Made by a program: the position numbers and the translations under genes. A stretch of DNA of 33,885 nt from CAZNEZ01 sp964572475 (lineage in GTDB: Bacteria; Bacillota; Clostridia; Lachnospirales; Lachnospiraceae). Below the pieces are notes generated by a model. The model was not told the DNA's origin and searched no databases. It saw only the letters and a list, made by a program, of their open reading frames with translations. Positions 1-7,938 of the stretch are shown here, piece by piece (within the stretch, counting starts at the first letter, position 1; each line of letters begins with the position of its first letter). Location of the stretch: assembly GCA_964572475.1 (NCBI GenBank), contig CAZNEZ010000019.1, positions 1 through 33,885 of the forward strand, in the 5' to 3' direction.

Positions 1-4
1 AAGT

Positions 5-32
5 AAAAAAGCGCTTGTCGGCACAAGCGCTT
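5..32 (-). terminator. Rho-independent terminator at the end of the post-terminator repeat
   Basis: A perfect 10-bp stem (9-18 with 23-32, loop 19-22) is followed on the minus strand by six T (complement of 5-10). It is the second terminator downstream of ppdK, about 380 bases past the first. It is the 3' end of repeat copy 1 described at 9-91, so it may end a short separate RNA as well as ppdK read-through. Confidence 0.75.
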
Positions 33-91
33 GGAAGAATGCTTAGCATTCTTCTTAAATGTTTCACGCTACTGCGTAATTTCCTATTATG
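9..91 (-). repeat. Post-terminator repeat (copy 1), RNA-like, interrupted by the MITE-like element
   Basis: On the minus strand this stretch can fold into three successive stem-loops: 64-79 (6-bp stem, 4-base loop), about 41-57 (8-bp AAGAATGC stem, TAA loop) and the terminator at 9-32. A 39-bp core (48-86) matches 29196-29234 at 36 of 39 positions. In both places it lies directly after the T-tract of a gene's terminator, disregarding the MITE inserted here. No ORF or known RNA family was recognised. Confidence 0.6.
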
Positions 92-411
92 ATTAGGGTG
101 TCAGAAGGTACTCTTTTGTAATCGTATTGGCATATTGCGCAAATAGCAGCTTATTTTATTCCGGTGTCCAATATTAAGAAGTTCTAAGCATGCTGAATTA
201 AGTTGTTATATAATTTACGCAAACAGTACTAATTCGCCATCCATGGCTCAGTAGCACTTCAATCGGACATCGTGTCCGATTGTTGCTGATAGAAAGACAT
301 CATGCTAAGAACTGCTAAATATCTCCCAAAGTCATAAAATCATGCCGCTATTTGTGCAATATGCTAGTATCAGTTATAAAGAGTACCTTCTGACACCTTA
401 ATCCTATTATG
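83..411. mobile_element. MITE-like non-autonomous element with 9-bp target duplications
   Basis: The element spans 92-402 (311 bp). Its 25-bp ends, 92-116 and 378-402, are inverted repeats with one mismatch; the left end begins ATTAGGGTGTCAG. It is flanked directly by the 9-bp direct repeat CCTATTATG at 83-91 and 403-411, as expected of a target duplication. Inner segments also pair: 130-147 with 347-364, 180-192 with 301-313 (one mismatch each), and a perfect 10-bp stem 260-269/273-282, so the whole element is a large imperfect palindrome. It has no ORF of useful length. The 9-bp duplication and GGTGTCA-like end would suit an IS256-type transposase acting in trans, but that is a guess. A deleted second copy lies at 32760-32869. 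Confidence 0.85.
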
Positions 412-413
412 CC

Positions 414-452
414 AAAAAAATAAGCGTACCATTATTTCTAATGATACGCTTA
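414..452 (-). terminator. ppdK terminator
   Basis: A 14-bp stem (421-434 with 439-452, one G-U pair, loop 435-438) is followed on the minus strand by seven T. It begins 13 bases past the ppdK stop codon. Confidence 0.9.
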
Positions 453-465
453 TAGTATTTAAATC

Positions 466-3093
466 TTATTTGTCGTTGATTGCTGCCTGTGCTGCTGCTA
501 ATCTAGCGATTGGCACACGGAAAGGTGAGCATGAAACATAGTTAAGTCCTAACTTATGACAGAATTCAACTGATGTTGGATCTCCACCGTGCTCTCCACA
601 GATACCAATGTGTAAGTCTGGGCGAGTAGATTTACCAAGTTTAATTGACATTTCCATTAATTTACCAACACCTGACTGGTCAAGTCTTGCAAATGGATCG
701 CTTTCAAAGATTTTATTCTCATAGTAAGCATCTAAGAACTTACCAGCATCATCACGTGAGAAGCCATATGTCATCTGTGTTAAATCGTTTGTACCGAAGC
801 AGAAGAATTCAGCTTCTGTAGCAATCTCATCAGCTGTAAGAGCAGCTCTTGGGATTTCTATCATTGTACCAACTTCATACTGCATATCTGAACCAGCTGC
901 TGCTATTTCTGCATCTGCTGTAGTTACAACGATGTTCTTAACAACCTTTAATTCTTTGATATCACATACAAGTGGAATCATAATCTCTGGTTTAATTGTC
1001 CAATCTGGATGTGCTTTTTTAACATTGATAGCTGCACGAATAATTGCTGTTGTCTGCATCTTGCAGATTTCTGGATAAGTAACAGCAAGACGGCATCCAC
1101 GATGTCCCATCATAGGGTTGAATTCATGTAATGAATCAATAATAGCTTTGATTGTCTCAACTGATTTACCCTGAGTTTTAGCAAGTTTCTCAATATCTGC
1201 TTCATCTGTAGGAACAAATTCATGAAGAGGTGGATCAAGGAAACGAATAGTAACTGGGCATCCCTCTAAAGCTTCATATAAAGTTTCAAAGTCTCTCTGC
1301 TGTACTGGAAGAATCTTAGCAAGTGCTGTTTCTCTTTCTTCAACTGTATCTGAACAAATCATCTCACGGAAAGCATCAATTCTGTCGCCAGCAAAGAACA
1401 TATGCTCTGTACGGCAAAGACCAATTCCTTCTGCTCCAAGCTCACGAGCTTTTTTAGCATCTTCTGGAGTATCAGCATTAGTTCTAACTTTTAACTTTCT
1501 GAACTTATCAGCCCATGCCATAATTCTTCCGAATTCACCAGCAATTGTAGCATCAACTGTAGGCATAGCACCATCATAAATATTACCTGTAGAACCGTCA
1601 AATGAGATTACATCTCCTTCAACATATGTTTTTCCAGCTAATGTGAATTTCTTGTTTGCTTCGTCCATAATGATTTCAGAACATCCTGATACACAACATG
1701 TTCCCATACCACGAGCAACAACGGCTGCATGACTTGTCATACCACCACGAACTGTTAAGATACCCTGAGCAGCTTTCATACCTTCGATATCTTCTGGAGA
1801 TGTCTCAAGACGTACTAATACGACTTTTTCACCTTTTTCAGCCCAAGTTTTAGCGTCTTCAGCTGTGAATACGATTTTACCACAAGCTGCACCAGGAGCT
1901 GCTGCAAGAGCTTTAGCAATTGGTGTTGCTTTCTTAACTGCTGCTGAATCGAACTGAGGATGAAGTAATGAATCAAGGTTTCTAGGTTCAATCATAGAAA
2001 CTGCTTTCTCTTCACTAATCATTCCTTCGTCTACTAAATCACAAGCGATTTTAAGAGCAGCTGAAGCTGTTCTCTTACCATTACGTGTCTGTAACATGTA
2101 AAGTTTTTTATCTTCAATTGTGAATTCCATATCCTGCATATCTCTGTAGTGATTCTCTAATGTATCGCAAATCTCAACAAACTGAGCATATACTTCTGGC
2201 ATAACTTCCTGTAATTTAGCGATTGGCTGTGGTGTACGAACACCAGCAACAACGTCTTCACCCTGAGCATTCATTAAGAATTCACCCATAAGTTTTTTCT
2301 CGCCTGTAGCAGGATTACGTGTAAATGCAACACCAGTACCTGATGTTTCACCCATGTTACCAAATGCCATCATCTGTACGTTAACAGCTGTTCCCCATGA
2401 ATAAGGGATATCATTGTCACGACGGTAAACGTTAGCACGTGGGTTGTCCCATGAACGAAATACAGCTTTGATAGCTTCCATTAACTGTTCCTTAGGATCA
2501 TCTGGGAAATCTGAACCAATCATAGTCTTGTATTCAGCTTTGAACTGTCCAGCAAGTTCTTTTAAATCTTCTGCTGTTAAGTCAACATCCTGAGTAACTC
2601 CCTTAGATTCTTTCATCTTATCGATAAGTTCTTCAAAGTATTTCTTTCCAACTTCCATAACAACGTCAGAGAACATCTGGATGAATCTTCTGTAGCAATC
2701 CCATGCCCAACGAGGATTTCCTGATTTGTTAGATAATACTTCAACTACTTCTTCATTTAAACCAAGGTTTAATATAGTATCCATCATACCTGGCATAGAA
2801 GCTCTAGCTCCTGAACGTACAGATACAAGTAATGGATTCTCTTTATCACCAAATTTCTTTCCTGTGATTTCTTCCATTTTAGAAATATGGTCCATAATCT
2901 GTCCCATAATTTCATCATTGATTTTCTTTCCGTCTTCATAGTACTGTGTACAAGCTTCTGTTGAAATTGTGAATCCCTGAGGTACTGGAAGTCCTAAGTT
3001 AGTCATTTCTGCTAAGTTAGCACCTTTTCCACCGAGAAGATTACGCATGCTTGCGTTAGCTTCTGTAAATAAATAAACCCATTTGTTTGCCAT
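466..3093 (-). CDS. ppdK: Pyruvate, phosphate dikinase
   Basis: Interconverts pyruvate, ATP and phosphate with PEP, AMP and pyrophosphate in the cytoplasm; in anaerobic clostridia it often works as a glycolytic, PPi-linked pyruvate kinase substitute. The 875-residue product has the usual family length: N-terminal ATP-grasp domain, central phosphohistidine domain with GGMTSHAAVVARGMG (catalytic His455) and C-terminal PEP/pyruvate TIM barrel ending with GICGEHGGDP (catalytic Cys832). The ATG at 3093 is chosen over the in-frame ATG at 3159 because AGGAGG lies 7-8 bases upstream and the His number then equals that of the C. symbiosum enzyme. It is a single-gene unit with its own promoter (3203-3230), a roughly 100-base leader and its own terminator. 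Confidence 0.97.
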   Translation of the reverse strand: MANKWVYLFTEANASMRNLLGGKGANLAEMTNLGLPVPQGFTISTEACTQYYEDGKKINDEIMGQIMDHISKMEEITGKKFGDKENPLLVSVRSGARASMPGMMDTILNLGLNEEVVEVLSNKSGNPRWAWDCYRRFIQMFSDVVMEVGKKYFEELIDKMKESKGVTQDVDLTAEDLKELAGQFKAEYKTMIGSDFPDDPKEQLMEAIKAVFRSWDNPRANVYRRDNDIPYSWGTAVNVQMMAFGNMGETSGTGVAFTRNPATGEKKLMGEFLMNAQGEDVVAGVRTPQPIAKLQEVMPEVYAQFVEICDTLENHYRDMQDMEFTIEDKKLYMLQTRNGKRTASAALKIACDLVDEGMISEEKAVSMIEPRNLDSLLHPQFDSAAVKKATPIAKALAAAPGAACGKIVFTAEDAKTWAEKGEKVVLVRLETSPEDIEGMKAAQGILTVRGGMTSHAAVVARGMGTCCVSGCSEIIMDEANKKFTLAGKTYVEGDVISFDGSTGNIYDGAMPTVDATIAGEFGRIMAWADKFRKLKVRTNADTPEDAKKARELGAEGIGLCRTEHMFFAGDRIDAFREMICSDTVEERETALAKILPVQQRDFETLYEALEGCPVTIRFLDPPLHEFVPTDEADIEKLAKTQGKSVETIKAIIDSLHEFNPMMGHRGCRLAVTYPEICKMQTTAIIRAAINVKKAHPDWTIKPEIMIPLVCDIKELKVVKNIVVTTADAEIAAAGSDMQYEVGTMIEIPRAALTADEIATEAEFFCFGTNDLTQMTYGFSRDDAGKFLDAYYENKIFESDPFARLDQSGVGKLMEMSIKLGKSTRPDLHIGICGEHGGDPTSVEFCHKLGLNYVSCSPFRVPIARLAAAQAAINDK

Positions 3094-3202
3094 TTGACAA
3101 TTCCTCCTAAATATCTGCTTTGGTTTATAAAAATGTGAATATGCATATCCGCGTATCACATTGTCACCATAAAAGTATGCCCTTTTCTAAGCGCACATAA
3201 AT

Positions 3203-3230
3203 ATCATAACATATTTTTTAATATTATCAA
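3203..3230 (-). promoter_or_regulatory. ppdK promoter (sigma-A type)
   Basis: Minus strand TTGATA (3225-3230), 16-base spacer, TATGAT (3203-3208). It predicts a transcript start near 3196 and a leader of about 100 bases before the ATG at 3093. No known riboswitch was recognised in that leader. Confidence 0.6.
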
Positions 3231-3267
3231 CATATTTTTTCAAAAAGTGCTTTTCTACCTTGTATTC

Positions 3268-3295
3268 AAAAAGTGCTTGCCAGCGCAATCACTTT
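3268..3295 (-). terminator. glyS terminator
   Basis: Minus-strand hairpin AAAGTG (3290-3295) with CACTTT (3270-3275), one inner mismatch, then TTGC/GCAA around a GCTG loop, followed by T-rich sequence. It lies about 30 bases past the glyS stop. Confidence 0.65.
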
Positions 3296-3326
3296 CTAAA
3301 TACAATGTATTTGATATATTTTGTGA

Positions 3327-4715
3327 CTAAAATTCAAATTTACTCTCAAAATAAGCTTTTAAATCTTCAATCTTAATTCTTTCCTGAGCCATAGTGTCTC
3401 TTTCTCTAACAGTTACCATACCATCATTCTCTGATTCAAAGTCATATGTTATACAGAAAGGAGTTCCAATTTCATCCTGTCTTCTATATCTCTTACCGAT
3501 ATTTCCTCTATCGTCAAATTCACAGTTGTAGTATTTGCTAAGTTCAGTAAATACTTTCTCTGCACCTTCATTTAACTTCTTAGACAATGGTAAAATACCA
3601 ATCTTAACTGGTGCAAGAGCTGGATGGAAATGAAGAACTGTACGGGTATCTCCACCCTCTAATTCTTCTTCATCATATGCTCCGCAAAGGAACGCAAGAG
3701 TTACACGGTCTGCGCCAAGTGATGGTTCAATTACATAAGGAATATATTTTTTATTCTTTTCATCATCAAAATAATCCATAGGTTCTTTAGAAACATTCTG
3801 ATGCTGTGTAAGGTCATAGTCTGTTCTATCAGCAATACCCCATAATTCTCCCCAGCCAAATGGGAAAAGGAATTCGATATCACTTGTAGCTTTACTATAG
3901 AAAGATAGCTCTGCCGCTTCATGATCTCTGACACGCATCTCATTTTCTTTCATTCCAAGAGTTTGTAACCAATTAATACAGAATTCTTTCCAATAAACAA
4001 ACCACTCAAGATCAGTATCTGGCTCACAGAAAAATTCTAGCTCCATCTGTTCAAATTCTCTTGTTCTAAATGTAAAATTACCTGGTGTAATCTCATTTCT
4101 AAATGACTTACCAATCTGTCCAATACCAAATGGAATCTTCTTTCTTGAAGTTCTCTGAACATTTTTAAAGTTAACAAAGATACCCTGTGCTGTCTCTGGT
4201 CTTAAATATACGACATTCTTAGCATCCTCTGTAACACCCTGAAATGTTTTAAACATAAGGTTGAACTGTCTGATTTCTGTAAAATTGTGTTTTCCACATG
4301 TAGGACATTTGATATCATGTTCTTCAATATATTTAGACATTTCCTCATTAGACCATGCATCTACAGAACCCTCAATAGTAATTCTGTTCTCAGCCATATA
4401 ATCTTCAATAATCTTATCTGCTCTAAATCTTTCATGACATTCTTTACAGTCCATTAAAGGGTCTGAAAAGCTTCCAAGATGACCTGAAGCAATCCAGGTC
4501 TGTGGATTCATCAATATAGCACAGTCAACACCAACATTGTATGGATTCTCCTGAATAAACTTTTTCCACCATGCCTTTTTAACATTATTTTTAAGTTCTA
4601 CTCCAAGATTACCGTAATCCCAAGTATTAGCAAGTCCTCCGTATATTTCTGAACCAGGATATACAAATCCTCTTGCTTTAGCCAAAGCTACGATTTTTTC
4701 CATTGTTTTTTCCAT
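3327..4715 (-). CDS. glyS: Glycyl-tRNA synthetase, homodimeric (alpha2) type
   Basis: Charges tRNA-Gly with glycine in the cytoplasm. The 462-residue product is a class II synthetase of the single-chain eukaryote/Gram-positive type, not the separate GlyQ/GlyS subunits. Visible are the TWDYGNLGVELKNN glycine-pocket region (about 31-44), a Cys-X2-Cys pair at 90/93 and another at 137/140 (likely zinc site), the RPETAQGIFVNFKN motif (172-185), motif 2 FRNE (205-208), motif 3 GADR (334-337) and a C-terminal anticodon-binding domain from about 370. The ATG at 4715 has AGGAG seven bases upstream. It is monocistronic, with a strong promoter (4748-4776) and a short leader of about 25 bases. Confidence 0.97.
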   Translation of the reverse strand: MEKTMEKIVALAKARGFVYPGSEIYGGLANTWDYGNLGVELKNNVKKAWWKKFIQENPYNVGVDCAILMNPQTWIASGHLGSFSDPLMDCKECHERFRADKIIEDYMAENRITIEGSVDAWSNEEMSKYIEEHDIKCPTCGKHNFTEIRQFNLMFKTFQGVTEDAKNVVYLRPETAQGIFVNFKNVQRTSRKKIPFGIGQIGKSFRNEITPGNFTFRTREFEQMELEFFCEPDTDLEWFVYWKEFCINWLQTLGMKENEMRVRDHEAAELSFYSKATSDIEFLFPFGWGELWGIADRTDYDLTQHQNVSKEPMDYFDDEKNKKYIPYVIEPSLGADRVTLAFLCGAYDEEELEGGDTRTVLHFHPALAPVKIGILPLSKKLNEGAEKVFTELSKYYNCEFDDRGNIGKRYRRQDEIGTPFCITYDFESENDGMVTVRERDTMAQERIKIEDLKAYFESKFEF

Positions 4716-4747
4716 GATAAGTCTCCTTTTATATTTAACTGAAAATC

Positions 4748-4776
4748 ATTATACTCTGAAGAGACATTTATTTCAA
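4748..4776 (-). promoter_or_regulatory. glyS promoter (sigma-A type)
   Basis: Minus strand TTGAAA (4771-4776), 17-base spacer, perfect TATAAT (4748-4753). The start of transcription should be near 4741, leaving about 25 leader bases, too few for a T-box riboswitch. The promoter lies within 30 bases after the stop codon of the chemoreceptor gene. Confidence 0.8.
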
Positions 4777-4804
4777 CAAGATAATAATTTCAGTCCGTTA
4801 CAAA

Positions 4805-6247
4805 TTATTTTTCAAAAATTTTAATATTTTTACTATCTAATTCTTCAGTCTTCTTAATAATGGCCTCAAAATCAGTAATTAATTCAGTTGAAATAGTTTC
4901 TGCCTTAGCAACCTGTTCTTCTGCTACATCCTGTCTTCCAGTATTAAGTGCCTCTATGGCTGTCTTTCCAAGTCCATGAAGATTCCTGTGCTTAGTTTCA
5001 ATCTTATTCCACATCTGTAAGATTTCACTATTACTTGGTTTAACTGCATAATAAAAATGTCCAAACCCACATTTATGGTCATCTGTCTGAATTGGCTTAG
5101 TACTTCCATCAGTAACCATATCAGTAAGGCCTTTAACCCATTTCATATGAGCTTTTATAGCATTGTTTATGTTATTAATAAACATCTTGTTGCTCATCAT
5201 ATAGAACCTGTCATTGTTCATTCTACCCATCTTTATGGCCATATCATCAAGTTCTTTTTCAACATTTTGAATAGGAGTAATAGAATCCGCCATATCATTT
5301 CCAATAATATTAAGCTTGCTTGCATCTCCTACCAGAACTTCAACCTCATTATTGAGTACGTGCATCTGAGTATCCACCTCTGACATAGAACTATTAAGCT
5401 CTTCACTGGCTGCTGCAACTGTAGAGATTTCATTGGTAATATTCTGAACTCTGACAGTATTATCAGAACTAACTTCTAATACTTGATTAATATTATTATC
5501 AATCTCAGAAAGTGAGTCAACAGTAGCATCTACACTATTCGCGCTCTTCTTTGAAGCTTCATCTACATTTTGAACAAATGTATCCATCTTAGTTGTTAGC
5601 TTCTTAGTTTCTTCAGCCAAAGTTCTTATCTCATCAGCTACAACAGCAAAACCTTTACCAGCTTCACCAGCTCTTGCCGATTCTATCGAGGCATTAAGTG
5701 CTAACAGATTGGTCTGTCCTGATATCGCATTGATTGATTCAATAACTTCCTGCATCCTTTTAATTACATCAATTAGATTAGTCATATCTTCTTTCATCTG
5801 AGAAGAATACTCTTTTGCTCCATCAGAAAGAATCTTAATCTGCTTCATTCCTTTTGTTGTAGCCTCAGTTCCCTGCATAACACCTTCTGCATTGATTGAT
5901 ATATTAGTCATTGCATCCGTTGTCTGATCATGTGCCTTAACAACCTCATCAGTAATCTTTTTAGTCAAATCAGCAGTCTCAACCAACTTATTAGAACTTT
6001 TCATAGTATTGGTACTAATGCTTTTAATCTTAGAAGCTTTATCCTGAAGTACAAGATCCATACTGCTAAGCTGCATTACTGCATCCATTGTCATCTCAAT
6101 AAGCTCTTCAAACTGCTTCTTTCCAGACTTAATTCTGATGGCATAATCATAGATTTTACGTTCATTTCCACTTTTACCAGTAGCACTTGATTCCTCTACA
6201 TTCTCGACATTTTCAAAAATATCCACATTACATTTTTCTTTAAACAT
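4805..6247 (-). CDS. Cytosolic methyl-accepting chemotaxis protein with C-terminal CZB (zinc-binding) domain
   Basis: Chemoreceptor signalling protein of 480 residues with no transmembrane segment or signal peptide, so it should act in the cytoplasm. It has a long coiled-coil signalling hairpin whose tip carries GQTNLLALNASIESARAGEAGKGF (about 177-200), the CheA/CheW contact region. The C-terminal 120 residues fit the CZB fold, with the ligand pattern His367, Cys393 (CGFGHFYY) and His420-X3-His424. CZB receptors such as Helicobacter TlpD are known to sense zinc or oxidants; the ligand here is not known. The ATG at 6247 follows AAAGGAGAAG, whereas the ATG at 6271 lacks a ribosome site and overlaps recO. 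It lies 16 bases after recO, so it may be co-transcribed with era-recO. No terminator was seen after it. Confidence 0.9.
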   Translation of the reverse strand: MFKEKCNVDIFENVENVEESSATGKSGNERKIYDYAIRIKSGKKQFEELIEMTMDAVMQLSSMDLVLQDKASKIKSISTNTMKSSNKLVETADLTKKITDEVVKAHDQTTDAMTNISINAEGVMQGTEATTKGMKQIKILSDGAKEYSSQMKEDMTNLIDVIKRMQEVIESINAISGQTNLLALNASIESARAGEAGKGFAVVADEIRTLAEETKKLTTKMDTFVQNVDEASKKSANSVDATVDSLSEIDNNINQVLEVSSDNTVRVQNITNEISTVAAASEELNSSMSEVDTQMHVLNNEVEVLVGDASKLNIIGNDMADSITPIQNVEKELDDMAIKMGRMNNDRFYMMSNKMFINNINNAIKAHMKWVKGLTDMVTDGSTKPIQTDDHKCGFGHFYYAVKPSNSEILQMWNKIETKHRNLHGLGKTAIEALNTGRQDVAEEQVAKAETISTELITDFEAIIKKTEELDSKNIKIFEK

Positions 6248-6263
6248 ACGCTCTTCTCCTTTG

Positions 6264-6998
6264 CTATTCATTAATAATTTCTAATGACTTAAATTCTTTA
6301 TCCACATATTCACTCATACATCTTGACATCACTACTCTTAATTCCTCCATTACAGTATTATTTACTGTAAATGAATAGAGCTTTTCTATACTAGATGATA
6401 GAACATATTGTAAAGTGTATAAAGTTGACTCATTTATTTTAAATGGCATAGAAACTGCTTTTAAGCATTCATCACATATCATTCCTCCTGATGCAACGCT
6501 TATATTATGAAGTTGCTGTTTACTACCACAGTTTATACATTCAAAAACCTGCGGATATTCGCCATTTATTTCTAACATCTTAATCTCAAATATGTATCTT
6601 ATAAGTTTATTTGATATCTTTTTATTAAGTAGCGCTCTAAATGACTGATAAATCAGTTTCAGCATATCCGTTGCTTCCATTCCCTCCTGACCATAATAAT
6701 CAGCTATTTCAAGGAAATAACAGCCATAACACATACCTTCAAAGTCCTGCATAAGCTCTTCAAAATAATTTTCAATATTCATTCCACTCATACTATATGC
6801 GTTCTGACCCGGATATAATGTAAATCTTCCAAATGAAAAAGGCCTGCTTCCTGCTGAAAATGTACTCTTAGGACGTCTTGCTCCTTTTGCAAATGCTGTA
6901 ACCTTACCACGTTCCTTAGTAAGAATAACTATTCTTTTATCATAATCATTTACTGGTGATGACTTTAATACCATACCAGTCAGTTCGACTTGCTCCAT
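6264..6998 (-). CDS. recO: DNA repair protein RecO
   Basis: Recombination mediator that works with RecF/RecR to load RecA on gapped DNA. The 244-residue product has the usual length, an N-terminal OB fold (VLKSSPVNDYDKRIVILTKE, about 10-30) and a helical C-terminal domain with four zinc-ligand cysteines (154, 157, 175, 178). It begins five bases after the era stop without a clear Shine-Dalgarno sequence, so translational coupling to era is likely; era-recO linkage is common in Firmicutes. Confidence 0.95.
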   Translation of the reverse strand: MEQVELTGMVLKSSPVNDYDKRIVILTKERGKVTAFAKGARRPKSTFSAGSRPFSFGRFTLYPGQNAYSMSGMNIENYFEELMQDFEGMCYGCYFLEIADYYGQEGMEATDMLKLIYQSFRALLNKKISNKLIRYIFEIKMLEINGEYPQVFECINCGSKQQLHNISVASGGMICDECLKAVSMPFKINESTLYTLQYVLSSSIEKLYSFTVNNTVMEELRVVMSRCMSEYVDKEFKSLEIINE

Positions 6999-7003
6999 AC
7001 TGA

Positions 7004-7912
7004 TTAATCATCTTTCTCTGTGTATCCATAATTCTTAAGAAGGAAATCGCTGTCTCTCCATTCTTTTTTAACCTTTACCCATAATTGTAGATTAACTTTG
7101 CATTCTAACATCTGCTCAATTTCATATCTGGCTGTACTTCCAATCTTTTTAAGCATGGCACCCTGCTTACCTATAATAATTCCTTTGTGCGATTCTCTCT
7201 CGCATACTAAAGTTGCTTCTATATCCCACATTCCTCCATCCTTGCGTTCCGTCATCTTTTCAATTGAAACGGCAATTCCGTGAGGAATCTCTTCATCTAA
7301 GGTTCTAAGTGCTTTTTCTCTGATAAGCTCGGCAACAATCTGTCTCATAGGCTGATCAGTAACTGTATCTTCATCATAAAACTGTGGACCATACGGAAGA
7401 TACTTGAAGATAACCTTAAGTAAATCATCAGTGTTATTGCCTGTTTTAGCCGATACTGGTACAATCTCTGCGAACTCGTAAATATTTCTATATGCATCAA
7501 TAAATTTTAGAATCTCTTCTTTTTTTACCATATCTGTCTTATTAATAACAAGGACAACTGGTGTCTTTACACCTTGTAATTGTTCTACAATATGGCGCTC
7601 ACCAGCTCCAATAAATGTAGACGGCTCAACTAACCATAAGATAACATCAACTTCACTAAATGTCTTCTCTGCTGTGTCTACCATATATTTGCCAAGCTTG
7701 TTCTTTGCCTTGTGAATGCCTGGAGTATCAACAAATACTATCTGTCCCTCATCGCAGGTATACATTGTTCTTATTCTATTTCTAGTAGTCTGCGGTTTGT
7801 TAGATGTAATAGCAATCTTTTGTCCTATAAGGGTATTCATCAATGTAGATTTTCCTACATTCGGTCTTCCTACCAGAGTTACAAATCCAGATTTAAAGTT
7901 TTCTTCGTTCAT
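7004..7912 (-). CDS. era: GTPase Era (ribosome assembly)
   Basis: GTPase that binds the 3' end of 16S rRNA and assists 30S maturation. The 302-residue product shows G1 GRPNVGKST (15-23), G2 PQTTRNR, G3 DTPG, G4 NKTD and, near the C-terminus, the KH RNA-binding motif GIIIGKQGAMLKKIG. The ATG at 7912 has GAGG six bases upstream. The ATG four codons earlier (7924) has a weaker site, so the true N-terminus could be four residues longer. It is 26 bases after the M16C peptidase gene and 5 before recO, so it probably belongs to one transcript with both. Confidence 0.96.
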   Translation of the reverse strand: MNEENFKSGFVTLVGRPNVGKSTLMNTLIGQKIAITSNKPQTTRNRIRTMYTCDEGQIVFVDTPGIHKAKNKLGKYMVDTAEKTFSEVDVILWLVEPSTFIGAGERHIVEQLQGVKTPVVLVINKTDMVKKEEILKFIDAYRNIYEFAEIVPVSAKTGNNTDDLLKVIFKYLPYGPQFYDEDTVTDQPMRQIVAELIREKALRTLDEEIPHGIAVSIEKMTERKDGGMWDIEATLVCERESHKGIIIGKQGAMLKKIGSTARYEIEQMLECKVNLQLWVKVKKEWRDSDFLLKNYGYTEKDD

Positions 7913-7938
7913 ATTGTTCCTCATTTCTGCGCTGCCTT

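Noticed and set aside
3094..3159. Upstream in-frame ATG (3159) for ppdK
   Set aside because: No ribosome site, and the extra 22 residues are absent from the family; the ATG at 3093 has AGGAGG and gives canonical His455 numbering.
4716..4804. T-box riboswitch before glyS
   Set aside because: The promoter at 4748-4776 leaves only about 25 leader bases, far too short for a T-box with terminator/antiterminator.
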